DNA from: Actinacidiphila sp. DG2A-62
Lineage (GTDB): Bacteria > Actinomycetota > Actinomycetes > Streptomycetales > Streptomycetaceae
Reading direction: 5' to 3'
NCBI RefSeq assembly: GCF_035825295.1
Contig: NZ_JAYMGI010000002.1
Span: forward strand, 434,001 to 498,000
DNA length: 64,000 nt
A program made the translations under genes and the position numbers. Shown here piece by piece: positions 44,383 to 54,600 of the stretch (the stretch's first letter is position 1; every line of letters begins with the position of its first letter). The notes under the pieces are model-generated. The model did not search any database, was not told the DNA's origin, and saw only the letters and a program-made list of their open reading frames with translations.

Positions 44383-46294
44383 GGAGCGTGGGGGGTTGCG
44401 GCTGCTCGCCGCCGGGGTGCGGGGACACCGGCGCGCCGCGTGGCGGATCGCGGGCTGGTCCGTGCTGGAGGCGGGACCCGCGGCGGCCTGCGGGTGGGTG
44501 ACGGCCGCCGCCCTCGACCGCGGCTTCCTGCGCGGCAGCACCGGTACGGGGCTGGTCTGGCTCGCGCTGCTGGGCGCGTTGTACGTGGTGCGGGCGGTGG
44601 CCTCACGCGGGGTGTTCGCCGACCTGGCCGAGGTGGTGGAGGACCTGCGGGACCTGCTGGTGCGGCGGGTGGTGGCCGGCGCGCTGGGCCGGGCCGTGGC
44701 CGGCGGTCCGGCTGTCGGGGCGGCCGAGGTGTCCCGGCTCGGCGCGCAGGCCGACGCCGCGCGCGGGACGGTGGCGGCGCTGCTGCGCACCGCCCGCCCC
44801 CTCGCGGTGACTCTCGTGGCGACCGTGCTGGGCCTCGCCGCGCTGAGCCCGGAGCTGTCCGCCCTGGTGCTGGCCCCGCTCGCGGTCTCGACGGTGGCGT
44901 TCGCCGTCTCGATGAGGGCCCTGACCGCGCGGCGTCGGACGCAGGTGCTGGCGGAGGAGGAGGTGGCCGCCCGCGGGGGACGGCTGCTGGGCGGGCTGCG
45001 GGACGTGGCGGCGCTCGGCGCCGAGCCCGTCGCCGCGGCGGAGGCGACGCGGGCGATCGAGGCGTCGGCCGCCGCGGGGCTCGCGGTGGCGCGGGCCGCG
45101 GCCTGGCGGGTGCCGCTGGTGCTGGTCGGCGGCTACGTCCCGCTGCTCCTGCTGCTGGCGGTCGGTCCTGGCCTGGTCCGCGGCGGCACGGTCACCGCGG
45201 GCGCGCTCGTCGGCGCGGCGACGTACGTGACGGCGAACCTGGTGCCCGCGCTGCGCATGATGACGGGCACGGTGGCCGGGCTGTGGACGCAACTGCGGAT
45301 CGTACTCGACCGGTTGGCGCTGGCCGGGGCGCCGCCGGACGTGCGGGAGTCCGACACCGTGCGGGAACCCAGCGCCGTGCGGGAGTCCGGGGCCGTGCGG
45401 GAGTCCGGGGGTTCGCGTGAGCCCGCGGCCGTTCCGGGGCGCGCGCGGACGGACGAGGCGGTACGGGGGTCCGGGTCCGTAGGGCGGACGGCAGCCGGGC
45501 GGGACGCGGCGGCGGACCCGACGGCGGGTCCGCGGGTGCGCCGCCCGGAACGGCTTGATCTGGAGGTCCGCGGACTGACCTTCGCCTACGGGCCACGGGC
45601 GGCGCCGGTCCTGGACCGGCTCGACCTCACCGTGCCGTACGGGGACCACGTGGCCGTGGTCGGCGCCAGCGGTATCGGCAAGTCGACCCTCGCGGGCCTG
45701 CTCGCGGGCATCGAGACGCCCGGCGCGGGCACGGTGCTGCTCGGCGGCACGCCCGTGGGCGAGGTGGCAGAAGCCGAACGGTGCCGACTGCTCGTCCTCG
45801 TGCCGCAGGACCCCTACGTCTTTCCGGGCACGCTGCGCGACAACGTGCGCTACCTCGCGCCCTCGGCCTCGGACGCGGCGCTGGACCGCGCGTCGGAGGC
45901 GGTCGGGCTCGGTCCGGTGCTCGGTCGGCTCGGCGGGTGGGACGCCGTGCTGGTCCGCCCGGAGGCGGAGTTGTCCGCCGGTGAGCGTCAACTCGTCGTA
46001 TTGGCGAGGGCGTTCGTCTCCACTGCGCGGGTCGTGGTGCTGGACGAGGCGACCTGTCACCTCGATCTGGCCGCGGAGGCGCGGGTGGAGCGGGCGTTCG
46101 CCGAGCGTCCGGGATCGCTAATCGTGGTGGCGCACCGGCTGTCGTCCGCGGTGCGCGCGCGCCGGGTGCTGCTGCTCGACGGCGACCGCGTCGCGCTCGC
46201 GCCGCACGCGCGGCTGCTCGCCACGAGTCCTTCCTACGCGCGGCTGTTCGGCGTCTGGGCGGCCGACGCGCCCCGAGCCGGCGCGGGGCGCTGA
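44372..46294 (+). CDS. ABC exporter half 2 (TMD-NBD, canonical ATP site)
   Basis: This 640-aa partner starts at GTG 44372 inside the previous gene. Its TMD (about 25-310) is followed by an extended linker with VRESDTVREPSAVRESG-like repeats (about 325-350) and an NBD: VVGASGIGKSTLAGLLAG Walker A, PQDPYVFPGTLRDNV Q-loop, LSAGERQLVVLARAF signature (LSAGE rather than LSGGE), VVVLDEATCHLD Walker B with the catalytic Glu, and VVAHRLSSA switch His. With half 1 it makes an asymmetric exporter. A strong hairpin follows directly. Confidence 0.88.
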   Translation: MRGEERGGLRLLAAGVRGHRRAAWRIAGWSVLEAGPAAACGWVTAAALDRGFLRGSTGTGLVWLALLGALYVVRAVASRGVFADLAEVVEDLRDLLVRRVVAGALGRAVAGGPAVGAAEVSRLGAQADAARGTVAALLRTARPLAVTLVATVLGLAALSPELSALVLAPLAVSTVAFAVSMRALTARRRTQVLAEEEVAARGGRLLGGLRDVAALGAEPVAAAEATRAIEASAAAGLAVARAAAWRVPLVLVGGYVPLLLLLAVGPGLVRGGTVTAGALVGAATYVTANLVPALRMMTGTVAGLWTQLRIVLDRLALAGAPPDVRESDTVREPSAVRESGAVRESGGSREPAAVPGRARTDEAVRGSGSVGRTAAGRDAAADPTAGPRVRRPERLDLEVRGLTFAYGPRAAPVLDRLDLTVPYGDHVAVVGASGIGKSTLAGLLAGIETPGAGTVLLGGTPVGEVAEAERCRLLVLVPQDPYVFPGTLRDNVRYLAPSASDAALDRASEAVGLGPVLGRLGGWDAVLVRPEAELSAGERQLVVLARAFVSTARVVVLDEATCHLDLAAEARVERAFAERPGSLIVVAHRLSSAVRARRVLLLDGDRVALAPHARLLATSPSYARLFGVWAADAPRAGAGR

Positions 46295-46317
46295 GCGGCC
46301 CGGCCGGACCGGGCCGC
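46295..46317. terminator. Bidirectional terminator between exporter and LAL genes
   Basis: GCGGCCCGG (46295-46303) and CCGGGCCGC (46309-46317) pair perfectly around a 5-nt loop, immediately after the exporter stop and 26 nt before the convergent LAL stop. Confidence 0.75.
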
Positions 46318-46342
46318 GCGGGCGGGGGCAGAAGAGGGGCGG

Positions 46343-49300
46343 TCAGGAGAGGACGGCGGGGGCGGCGCCGGAGGCCATCGCGCCGGCCAGCGCCGTGCGC
46401 GAACGCACGCCGGCCTTGCGGAAGATGTGGGTGAGGTGCGCCTCGACGGTCCTGGCGGAGATGAACAGCAGTCCGGCGATGTCCGCGTTGGTCAGGCCCC
46501 GGCACACCAGCCCGGCGATCTCCTGCTCGCGCGGGGACAGCGTGCGGTCGTCCGCGCCCGTACGCGGCGCCCGCGAACCCAGGACGCGTTGCAGGTCGGC
46601 AGCGGAGCGCTGGAGGTACCCGCCCGTGGCGCACCGGTCGGCGTCCGCTTTGAGGACGCCGACGGCGGTCTGCGCCTCGCGCAGCCGTCCGCAGGCGAGC
46701 AGCAGGCGCGCCAGCAGCAGCCGCAGCCAGCAGGCGGTCGCCGTCAGGCCCGCGGCGCGGAACGCCTCGGCCGCGCGCCGCAGCAGGTCGACGGCGGTCT
46801 CCGGGTCGGACGCGCCCAGGGCGGCGCCGAGCAGCACTTCGTCCCTGGCCGGGGGCGGTGACGGCATCCCGACGGCGAGGGCCGTCGCCGCCCGCACGGC
46901 CGCCAGGACCGAGCCGTGCGCCTCGGCCGGCCCGTCCGCGCACCGGGCTGCGGCTGTCCCGGCGGTCCCGTCGGCGCCCTCGGTCAGGGCGACCGCGGCG
47001 GCCAGCGAGGCCGCCACCGCGCCGAGGGGGGTACCGGGCCCGGCGTCCCGCAGCAGGCGCTCGACCGGCGCGGCCGCGGCGGCGCCGCCGTCCCTCAGCA
47101 GCAGCGCCCAGGCGTGCACAGCGCGGGCCGCCCCGGTCAGCGGGCCGCCCGCGGCCTCGCAGACCAATGCCCGCCGCACCGCGTCGTCCAGCCGGCCCGA
47201 GCGCACGGCGGCGCACGCCGCTCCCAGCGCCGCGGCCGGCAGCTCCGCGTCCTGCGCGGTGGCGGTGGCCAGCCCGGCCGCGCGCCCGAACAATCTGCCG
47301 GCCGCGGCATCGTCGCCGGCGGCCAGGCAGGCCCAGCCGGCACGGGTCACCGCGTCGACGTGGTCGGCCAGCTCGGCGTCGGTGACGGCGTCGGCCGCCG
47401 CGGCGGCTGCCCTGGCCGCCCGGTCCCGGCCGACCGCGTCACCGGCCGCGGCCCGCGCGAGCGCGAGCGTGCCGTGCGCCGCGAGGAGCACGGCGCCGCC
47501 CGGCCGGCCCGCCAGCACCCCGCCGGCCACCCGTTCCGCCACGTCCCACGCTCCCGCGGCCAGTTCGAGCGCCGCCTCCTCCACCCGGAGCAGGGCCGTC
47601 CGGGCCGCGCGGGTGCGCGGCCCGGACGCGTCCCCGGTCTCCGCCCCCGTCTCCGCCGGCGTGAAGTCCCCGGCCACCGCGGCGACCGCCGCCCCGGACG
47701 CCCACGCGCCGTACGTCGCCCCGCCGCTCGCGGAGACGGGCACGGGCACGGGCACCCTCGCGGACACGGGCACGGACACCAGGTCGTCACCGTCCCCCGC
47801 CACACCGCCCGACCGCACAGCCCCCACCCACGCCCCCGGCCCCCCGGTGTCCCCACCCACCGCACCGACAGCACCGACCCCCGCCACCGACGCGCGACCA
47901 GCCACATCCCACCCGGACATCGCACCGTCCCCCACCCACGGCCCCCCGGCCTCTCCCACCACCGCACGGGCCACACCGACCCCCGCCACGGACGCGGGAC
48001 CCGTCGCACCGTTCGCAGGCGGCGCGCCGTTCGCGGGAGGGGTCTTCGACCGCGGGGAGGTGTCCCCGGGGACAGCGGTGGCCCGGTGGTCGGCGGCCGG
48101 CGCGGCGGGGGTGGGGCCCGTCGCGCGGGCCGCTGCCGTGAGGAGGGCCGCGGCGGCGTGCGGGGCGCCGCTGCGGCGGAGGTGGGCGGCGAGCAGGACG
48201 ACGGTCGCGGCGGGCAGTTCGGGGCCGGCCTCCGCGACCAGATCGTGCACGGCGGAGGTGTCGGCCGCGCGGGCGCGGGCCCGCAGCAGGGCGGCCGTCG
48301 CGCGGCGGCGCAGAGCCGCGGCTGCGCCGGAGGGCGGCAGCAGACGGCGGGCGGCGTCGCACCAGGCGGCCGCGAGCACGGGGGCGGCGGCGAGCACGGC
48401 GTCGGCCGCCGCGAGCAGCGTTCCGGCCGCCGCGGTGTCGCCGGGCCGGGCCGTCCTGGCCAGGTGCGGGGCGCGCTCGACCGGATCGGCGGCGGCGAGC
48501 GCGGGCGCGACGGCGGCCCGGCGGTGCAGGAGCATCAGGGTGCCGGGCGGGGTCGCGGTCCGCGCCATCAGCCGCAGGGCTGGATGGCGGAACCGCAGGT
48601 GGCCGGCGCGGACGGGGTCGGCACGCAGCACGTCCGCGGCGGTCAGGGCGGCCAACGGCCGCAGCACCGCGTCGGGTTCGAGGCCGGCGACCTGGGCGAG
48701 CAGGTCCGGCGAGAACGGCGGCGTCAGCACGGCCGCCGCATACGCCAGCGCGGCCGGTTCGGGGTCCAGCCCGGCCAGGTCGCGGGAGAGCGCGCAGCGG
48801 ACGTCGGCGGGCAGTGCGGTGAGGTCGGGCGCGATGTGGTCGAGCGCGCGCAGGTCGGCGTCGGGCAGCCCGGCGAGGGCCCGCAGGTACAGCGGGTTGC
48901 CCTCGGCCGCGCGGTGCAGCAGGGCGCGGCTGCCCGTCGCGCCCCGGCCCGGCGCCGCGCCCGCCGCGCCAACCACGCCCGCCATGCCCACATCACCCGC
49001 CGCGCCCACAACGCCCGCCATGCCCCCCGCGCCCACAACGCCCCCCGCGCCCACCGCGCCCACCGCGTCCAGCGGCAGTGGCGCGGGCGCCACCTGGGTG
49101 GTGCGCCAGCCGGCTCCGACCGTCGCGGGCCGGGCGAGCAGCCGGGCGTCGGCCTGTCGCGGGCGCACGGTGTAGGCCACCAGCAGGGGTCCGGGGGCCG
49201 CGGCGGCCAGCAGAGCGTCCAGCGCCCGGGCGCCGTCGCCGCCCGGCAGGCCCCGGGCGGTGTCCCCGCTCCCCTCCGCGGGAAGCGCCGCGCGGGCGGC

Positions 49301-49945
49301 GCCGACGGCGGGCAGCCGCCCGTGCGCCGGGTCGGCCGGTCCACCGGCTCGGCCCCGCGCCGGCCGCGCGCCCGCTCCGGCCGCCCCGACCGTGGGGGCC
49401 GTGAGCCCCCGGAGCGTGTCCGGCAGACCGAACGGGGAGTCCGCCGCGCGCGCATGAGGGTCCGTCGCCCGCGCGTCGTCCCGCTCCCGCACGGCCACGC
49501 GTGCGAGGACGTCGTCCTGCGCCTCCAGCCAGTGCGCGTCGTCCAGGCACAGGGCCGCCGGGCGGCCCTCGGCAGCGGCGGCCGCGGCCAGGCGGACCGC
49601 CGCCGCGAGGTCCACGCCGGGTCCGGGCGGCGAGGACGGCTCGCCGGCCGGCGGCGGGGCGGGCGGCGACCATAGGGCCAGGAGCGGCCCGGGTGGGCCG
49701 AGCGGTCCGGTCGGCCCCCGACGCGCCGGGACGGCCCGGCCGGTGAGGACGAGGGCGCCCGCCGAGGCGCACCGGGCCGCCAGCGCCTCCAGCAACGCGC
49801 TCTTGCCGATACCGGGGTCACCGGAGATCTCGACGAGCTGGGCGCGACCGGCGGACCAGCCGCGTACCGCCGCGTCCAGCAGGGCGTGTTCGGGGCCGCG
49901 GCCGGGCAGCGGGGAGGCGGGATCGACGGGACAGTCGGAGGTCAC
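46343..49945 (-). CDS. LAL-type LuxR regulator (ATPase plus HTH)
   Basis: This large ATP-binding LuxR-family regulator has 1200 aa. The N-terminal AAA domain has ISGDPGIGKSALLEAL (Walker A, about 40) and ALCLDDAHWLEAQDD (Walker B, about 130). The middle is Ala-rich TPR-like helices. The C-terminal HTH is LSPREQEIAGLVCRGLTN and ADIAGLLFISARTVEAHLTH (about 1135-1175). Two low-complexity Gly/Val/Ala expansions (around plus-strand 47780-48000 and 48960-49060) disrupt the usual helical repeats. The GTG at 49945 has AAGGAG 10 nt upstream. It lies 165 bp downstream of the GAF gene on the same strand, so it may be the last gene of the radical SAM operon or monocistronic; it also abuts the class IV-like locus. 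Confidence 0.85.
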   Translation of the reverse strand: MTSDCPVDPASPLPGRGPEHALLDAAVRGWSAGRAQLVEISGDPGIGKSALLEALAARCASAGALVLTGRAVPARRGPTGPLGPPGPLLALWSPPAPPPAGEPSSPPGPGVDLAAAVRLAAAAAAEGRPAALCLDDAHWLEAQDDVLARVAVRERDDARATDPHARAADSPFGLPDTLRGLTAPTVGAAGAGARPARGRAGGPADPAHGRLPAVGAARAALPAEGSGDTARGLPGGDGARALDALLAAAAPGPLLVAYTVRPRQADARLLARPATVGAGWRTTQVAPAPLPLDAVGAVGAGGVVGAGGMAGVVGAAGDVGMAGVVGAAGAAPGRGATGSRALLHRAAEGNPLYLRALAGLPDADLRALDHIAPDLTALPADVRCALSRDLAGLDPEPAALAYAAAVLTPPFSPDLLAQVAGLEPDAVLRPLAALTAADVLRADPVRAGHLRFRHPALRLMARTATPPGTLMLLHRRAAVAPALAAADPVERAPHLARTARPGDTAAAGTLLAAADAVLAAAPVLAAAWCDAARRLLPPSGAAAALRRRATAALLRARARAADTSAVHDLVAEAGPELPAATVVLLAAHLRRSGAPHAAAALLTAAARATGPTPAAPAADHRATAVPGDTSPRSKTPPANGAPPANGATGPASVAGVGVARAVVGEAGGPWVGDGAMSGWDVAGRASVAGVGAVGAVGGDTGGPGAWVGAVRSGGVAGDGDDLVSVPVSARVPVPVPVSASGGATYGAWASGAAVAAVAGDFTPAETGAETGDASGPRTRAARTALLRVEEAALELAAGAWDVAERVAGGVLAGRPGGAVLLAAHGTLALARAAAGDAVGRDRAARAAAAAADAVTDAELADHVDAVTRAGWACLAAGDDAAAGRLFGRAAGLATATAQDAELPAAALGAACAAVRSGRLDDAVRRALVCEAAGGPLTGAARAVHAWALLLRDGGAAAAAPVERLLRDAGPGTPLGAVAASLAAAVALTEGADGTAGTAAARCADGPAEAHGSVLAAVRAATALAVGMPSPPPARDEVLLGAALGASDPETAVDLLRRAAEAFRAAGLTATACWLRLLLARLLLACGRLREAQTAVGVLKADADRCATGGYLQRSAADLQRVLGSRAPRTGADDRTLSPREQEIAGLVCRGLTNADIAGLLFISARTVEAHLTHIFRKAGVRSRTALAGAMASGAAPAVLS

Positions 49946-50110
49946 GAGCGGGGATCTCTCCTTCGAGGGGCGCCCCGCGGCGGGGCCGAGACGACGAGGG
50001 CGGGGCGGCGACGGGCGGGACGGCGTCGAGGGCCGTGCCGCGCGGTCGACGGACGGGCCGGCGCCGGGCCGGCGACCGCCGCCAGCCGCCGGCCGTGCGC
50101 GGCAGCCGGA

Positions 50111-50740
50111 TCACCGAGGCCCGGACTGGCGCAGCAGCCGCTCCAGGCTGCCGACCAGTTCGAGCGCCGCGGTGCGCCCGTCCGTGCTGAGCGCGGCGAA
50201 CGCGGCCAGCGGGTCGTGCGCCGGCGGGGTCGGGGCGGCGATGCGGCGCTCGACGACCACCCGCAGGGCGGCGGCGGCCTGGCGGGCGAAGAGGGCCAGC
50301 AGGTCGAGTTCGCCGAGGCTGGAGCGGGACTGCGGCGCGGGGTCGAGCACCTCGACGACGCCCAGGACCCGGTCGGCGCTGAGCAGCGGGGCCGCCATGA
50401 TCGCGTCGGGCACGTAGTCGGTGGACTCGGCGAGGTCGCGGGCGAAGGTGCTGCTGCTGGCGAGGTCGTCGACGACCATCGGCTCGCCCGAGGTGACGAC
50501 CCAGCCGGCGATGCCGCTGCCGGCCGGGAAACGGCGGCCGACGAGATGGCCCTCGCCGCGGCCGGAGACGGCCTGGAAGACGAGTTCGTGGGCGGCCTCG
50601 TCGTAGAGGAACACCGAACTGGCCTGCGCGCCGAAGATGGCCCGGGCGACGTCCACCACGGACTGGAGCAGCTCGTCGGACAGGGGGTCGGCGTCGGCGG
50701 CAGGCGTGCGGCCACCGGTTCCCGTGCTGATCTCGGTCAT
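50111..50740 (-). CDS. GAF-domain protein
   Basis: This 209-aa cytoplasmic protein has a single GAF domain (about residues 25-165): VVDVARAIFGAQASSVFLYD, FPAGSGIAGWVVTSGEPMVV, MAAPLLSADRVLGVVEVLD. No output domain is attached; the C-terminal helix (about 170-209) may dimerise. GAF domains bind cyclic nucleotides or other small ligands. The cyclase-domain protein two genes upstream makes a cyclic nucleotide ligand plausible. The ATG overlaps the S8 peptidase stop (ATGA). A much longer frame running upstream is an out-of-frame reading of the cyclase gene and is not a fusion. Confidence 0.85.
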   Translation of the reverse strand: MTEISTGTGGRTPAADADPLSDELLQSVVDVARAIFGAQASSVFLYDEAAHELVFQAVSGRGEGHLVGRRFPAGSGIAGWVVTSGEPMVVDDLASSSTFARDLAESTDYVPDAIMAAPLLSADRVLGVVEVLDPAPQSRSSLGELDLLALFARQAAAALRVVVERRIAAPTPPAHDPLAAFAALSTDGRTAALELVGSLERLLRQSGPR

Positions 50741-51654
50741 GACACACCCCTGGTAGCGGTGGTTACGTTGGCGGCCGACAGGTAGAGGCTGTTCTTGAGC
50801 TGGAAGGGCGTCATCCGCGGGTGGCGGGACAGGATGCGCGCGCACATGCCGGCGATGTACGGGGTGGCGAAGCTGTTCCCGGTGGTGCGGATGGTGCGGC
50901 CGCCGAGCCAGGCGACCGTGACGTTCTGTCCCGGCGCGAAGAACTCGACGGGCGGATCGGGGTTGTAGAGGTAGAGGTCGGCGTCCTCCTCCTGGTGGGT
51001 GCCGACCGAGATGACCGAGGCGAACCGCCAGGGGAAGCTCTCCACGGGGGTGTTGTGGGCCGAGGCGACGATCGTCGAGCGGCGGAAGTACGCCTCGTCG
51101 GCGAGCGCGTGCAGTTCCTCGGCGAACTTCACGCGGGTGGTCGACAGGCTGAGGTTGATCACGTCGAAGCCCTGCTCGACCGCCCAGCGCAGCCCGGCCA
51201 GCAGGATGTCGCCGGTGCCGGAGAAGCGCTCGCCGAGCACCCGCACGCTGTACACCTCGCAGCCGGGGGCGGTGCGGCGGATGATGCCGGCGCAGGCGGT
51301 GCCGTGCCCGCAGGAGTCGCCGGTGGTGGTGGGCTCCACGGTGATGGCGCCGACGTCGTCCTTCATCACGACGTACGAGCCCTGCACCTCGCCGACCAGC
51401 GGGTGGTCGCGTTCCACCCCCGAGTCGACGATGCAGACGCGTACCCCCGCGCCGTCCGCGCCGTCCCACGACCACACCGGGGCGAGCCGCTCGCCCTCGG
51501 CGGGCACCGGCACGTCCTCGGGGTGCCGGTCGCGCAGGCTCCAGGTCAGCGGCCGCCGGGCGGCGGCCGCCGGGCGCGGCGCGGGCAGCGGCCGGGCGGG
51601 CGTCGGGGCCGCGGGAGCGGCCGGCGGCGGTTTCGACGCGGGAGCAGTGGTCAC
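50737..51654 (-). CDS. S8 subtilisin-family serine peptidase (cytoplasmic)
   Basis: This 305-aa protein starts at a GTG overlapping the cyclase stop (GTGA), with GAGGAGGAA upstream. It has an Ala/Pro N-terminal tail, then the S8 fold: VCIVDSGVERDHP (Asp, about 85), SCGHGTACAGIIR (His, about 122), and RTTGNSFATPYIAGM (Ser, about 260). There is no signal peptide or prodomain, so it probably acts inside the cell, as leader-cutting RiPP peptidases do. It is coupled to the cyclase and GAF genes and belongs to the radical SAM operon. Precursor cleavage is inferred. Confidence 0.87.
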   Translation of the reverse strand: MTTAPASKPPPAAPAAPTPARPLPAPRPAAAARRPLTWSLRDRHPEDVPVPAEGERLAPVWSWDGADGAGVRVCIVDSGVERDHPLVGEVQGSYVVMKDDVGAITVEPTTTGDSCGHGTACAGIIRRTAPGCEVYSVRVLGERFSGTGDILLAGLRWAVEQGFDVINLSLSTTRVKFAEELHALADEAYFRRSTIVASAHNTPVESFPWRFASVISVGTHQEEDADLYLYNPDPPVEFFAPGQNVTVAWLGGRTIRTTGNSFATPYIAGMCARILSRHPRMTPFQLKNSLYLSAANVTTATRGVS

Positions 51655-54600
51655 CGTGCTTCCTCCTCGGTTCGGGCGGCGCGGACCGCCCAGCCCTTGA
51701 CGGCGCGCGCGGCGGCCGCCTCGGCCTCGTCGGCCCGTGCGGCGTCGGCCCGGCCGAACAGCGCGTGCACCGCGGCCCGGTCGGCCCAGGCGGCCGCGCG
51801 CAGCAGCGGCGAGTCGGTGCGCATCGCGGCGTCCAGCGCCCGGCCGGCCAAGGCCAGGGCCGTGTCCTGCTCGCCGCGGTGGGCGGCCAGCCGGGCCTGG
51901 AGGCCGTACAGGTCGGCGGCGTCGGCGGCGGGCAGCGCGGCGCCCGCGGCGTCGTCGCCGAGCCGGCTCCACGCCTCCCCGGGCCGGCCGGCGTCGAGCA
52001 GCGCGCGGGCCCTGAACCGCCGGGTGGTTCGCCGCAGGGCGGTCGCGCCCACCGCTTCGGCGGCCTCGGCCGCCCGGTCCAGCAGGTCGGCGACGGTCTC
52101 CGGCCGGCCGGCCAGCGTCTCGACCTCCGCGGCGAACAGCGGCAGCGCCACCTCCGCCTCGGCGTAGCCGAGTTCGTCGGCGAGCCGCCGGGCGGTGGCC
52201 AGGCAGCGGCGGGCCTCGTCGAACGCCCCGTCGAGGGCGAGCAGCACCGCCAGCGGGCAGTTGAGCGTGACCCGGACGGTGGGGCGCGGGCCGCCGTGCT
52301 CGGCGAGCAGCGACCGGCAGCGGGCGACGGCGGCGGGCACCGGCACCGGTCCCCGCCACAGCGACACCGCCGTGGCGCCCAGCGCCTGGGCGCGTTCCGG
52401 CTCGGCGTCGGCGCGCACCGCGTCGGCGAGGGCGAGGGTGAGCAGCGCGTCGGCCTCGCCGTGGCGGCCCTGGAGCTGGCAGTCCTGGGCCATCCTGATC
52501 CTGCACCGGGCCTGGCCGAGGTCCGACCCGGCGGCGGCGAACACCGGCAGCAGGTCGCGGGCGGTGGTCGCCAGGTCCGCGAGGTCCGCGCCCTGGGCGG
52601 CGGCGAGCGCCAGCACGGCGAAGGCGTGTTCGACGTCGTCGACGCCGGCGGTGGACTCCGCCGCCTCCCCCAGCAGCGCGGCGCCGCGGTCGGCGTGCCC
52701 GCGGGCCAGCTCCACCTCGCCGAGCCGGCGCACCGCCCGGGTCCTGGTCGCCTCGCCGGGCCGGCCCAGCTCCACGGCCTTGGTGAGCAGTTCGGCGGCC
52801 CACGCGAGGTCGGAGCGGGCCAGCGCGCTGGACCCGGCCGACAGCAGCAGGTCGAGGGCGCGGCCGCGTATCTGCTCGGTGTGCGCGTCCAGCAGACCGA
52901 GTTCGGTGCGGTAGCGGTGGGCCAGTTCCAGGTGCCCGGCCGCCTTGGCGTCGCCGGCCGCGCGCACGGCGGGCAGGGCGGCGGCACGCTCGTGGCGCTC
53001 GGCGCGGACGCGTTTGGCCATCGACTGGTAGCACACCTCCTGGACGAGTCCGCTGCTGAAGCGGAAGGAAGCCGCGCCGGCGGCCGAGCGCCGCAGCGGA
53101 CTGACCAGACGGCGGCGGCTGAGCTGTACGAGGGCGGCGCGGGCGCCCCGGCCGGCCCGGCCGGCTCCGGGAGGTACGTGCCACCGCCGGCCGTGGGGGC
53201 CGGCGCGTCGCCGGGCGGGGGCTCGGCGGCTGCCGCCGGGGGCTCGGCGGCTGCCGCCGGGGGCTCGGCGAGCGGGTCGTCGGCGATCAGCGCGTCGAGT
53301 TCGGCGACGGTGAACTCCCTGCCGAGCACCGCCGCCACGTCCAGCGCCGTGCGCTGCCCGCGGTCGAGCGCGCCGATGCGGGCGCCCAGCAGGGCCTGGA
53401 GGGTGGCGGGCAGTTCTCCCGCGCCGACCGGCTCGTCGAGGGCGGTGAGCAGTTGCTCCAGGTGCAGCGGGTTGCCCTCGGCGCGGCTGAGCAGGTCGTC
53501 GAGGACCGGGTCGCGGTGGGCGCTGACCTCGGTGAGGGCGGCGGCCATCACCTCCGCCTCGGCCGTGGACAGCCCGGACAGCGTCAGCGACCTGGCGCGC
53601 AGTCGGCCCGCGCCCCAGCCGGGGTGCCGGTCGAGCAGGTCCAGCCGGGCGGTGCACAGGAACAGCACGGCGGACCCGTCGAGTTCCTCCACCAGCCGGT
53701 CGAGCACGGAGAGCAGCAGTTCGCCGGCCCAGTGGCAGTCGTCGATCAGCAGCGCCACCGGGCGGGCCGCGGCGAGGACGGTGAACAGCGTGACCAGGGC
53801 CGAGCAGGTCTCGTCCACCGAGGGGTGGGGGGTGCCGTCCTGCAGCAGACCGACGGACAGAACGGCCATGGCCGCGTCCAGTTCCTCGCGTTCGGCCGGG
53901 TCGGTGACGCCGTACCGGTCGGCGACGCGGCCGGCGGCGCCGGTGCCCGCCGCGCCGGCCGCGGTCACCGCGTCGGCGACGTCGCCGAGGATCTGGCGCA
54001 CCGCGTCGGCCAGCGGCGCGAGGCTGCCGTGCTCGCCGTAGGGGCGGCAGCGGCCGGTGCCGTGCGCCAGGCCCGCACCGGCCCGGTCCAGCCATTCGCG
54101 CACCAGCCGTGTCTTGCCGATGCCCGCCTCGCCGTAGACGGTGACGAGTTGGGAGCCGTCGCCGAGCGACACCGAGTGGTGGGCCAGGTCGATCTCGGCC
54201 AGCTCGCGGTCGCGGCCGATGAAGGGCACGTCGAAGCGGCGCATCAGCTCCGGGTCGTCCTCGCCCAGGTCGAGCAGCCGGTAGGCGGTCACGGCGTCGG
54301 TCTTGCCCTTGAGGCTGAGCGGGCCGACCGGCTCGGTCAGCGCGGCGGGCCCGGCCGCGGCGCGGGTGTCGGGGCCGATCAGGATCTCGCCGGCCGCGGC
54401 GTTCTGCTCCAGGCGTGCGGCGACGTTGACGGTCTCGCCGGAGACCAGGGCCTGCCGGGCGGAGGCGTCGGCGGCCGCAACCACCTCGCCGGTGTTGACG
54501 CCGATGCGGATGCTGAGCCGTACGCCCAGGGCGGCCTCCAGGCCGCGGTTGAGGTCGTCCAGCGCGCGGACCATGGCCAGCGCGGCGGCGCAGGCGCGCC

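Noticed and set aside
46395..49675. Plus-strand frames of 900+ codons opposite the LAL gene
   Set aside because: Ser/Arg/Ala-rich antisense readings; the minus strand has Walker and HTH motifs.
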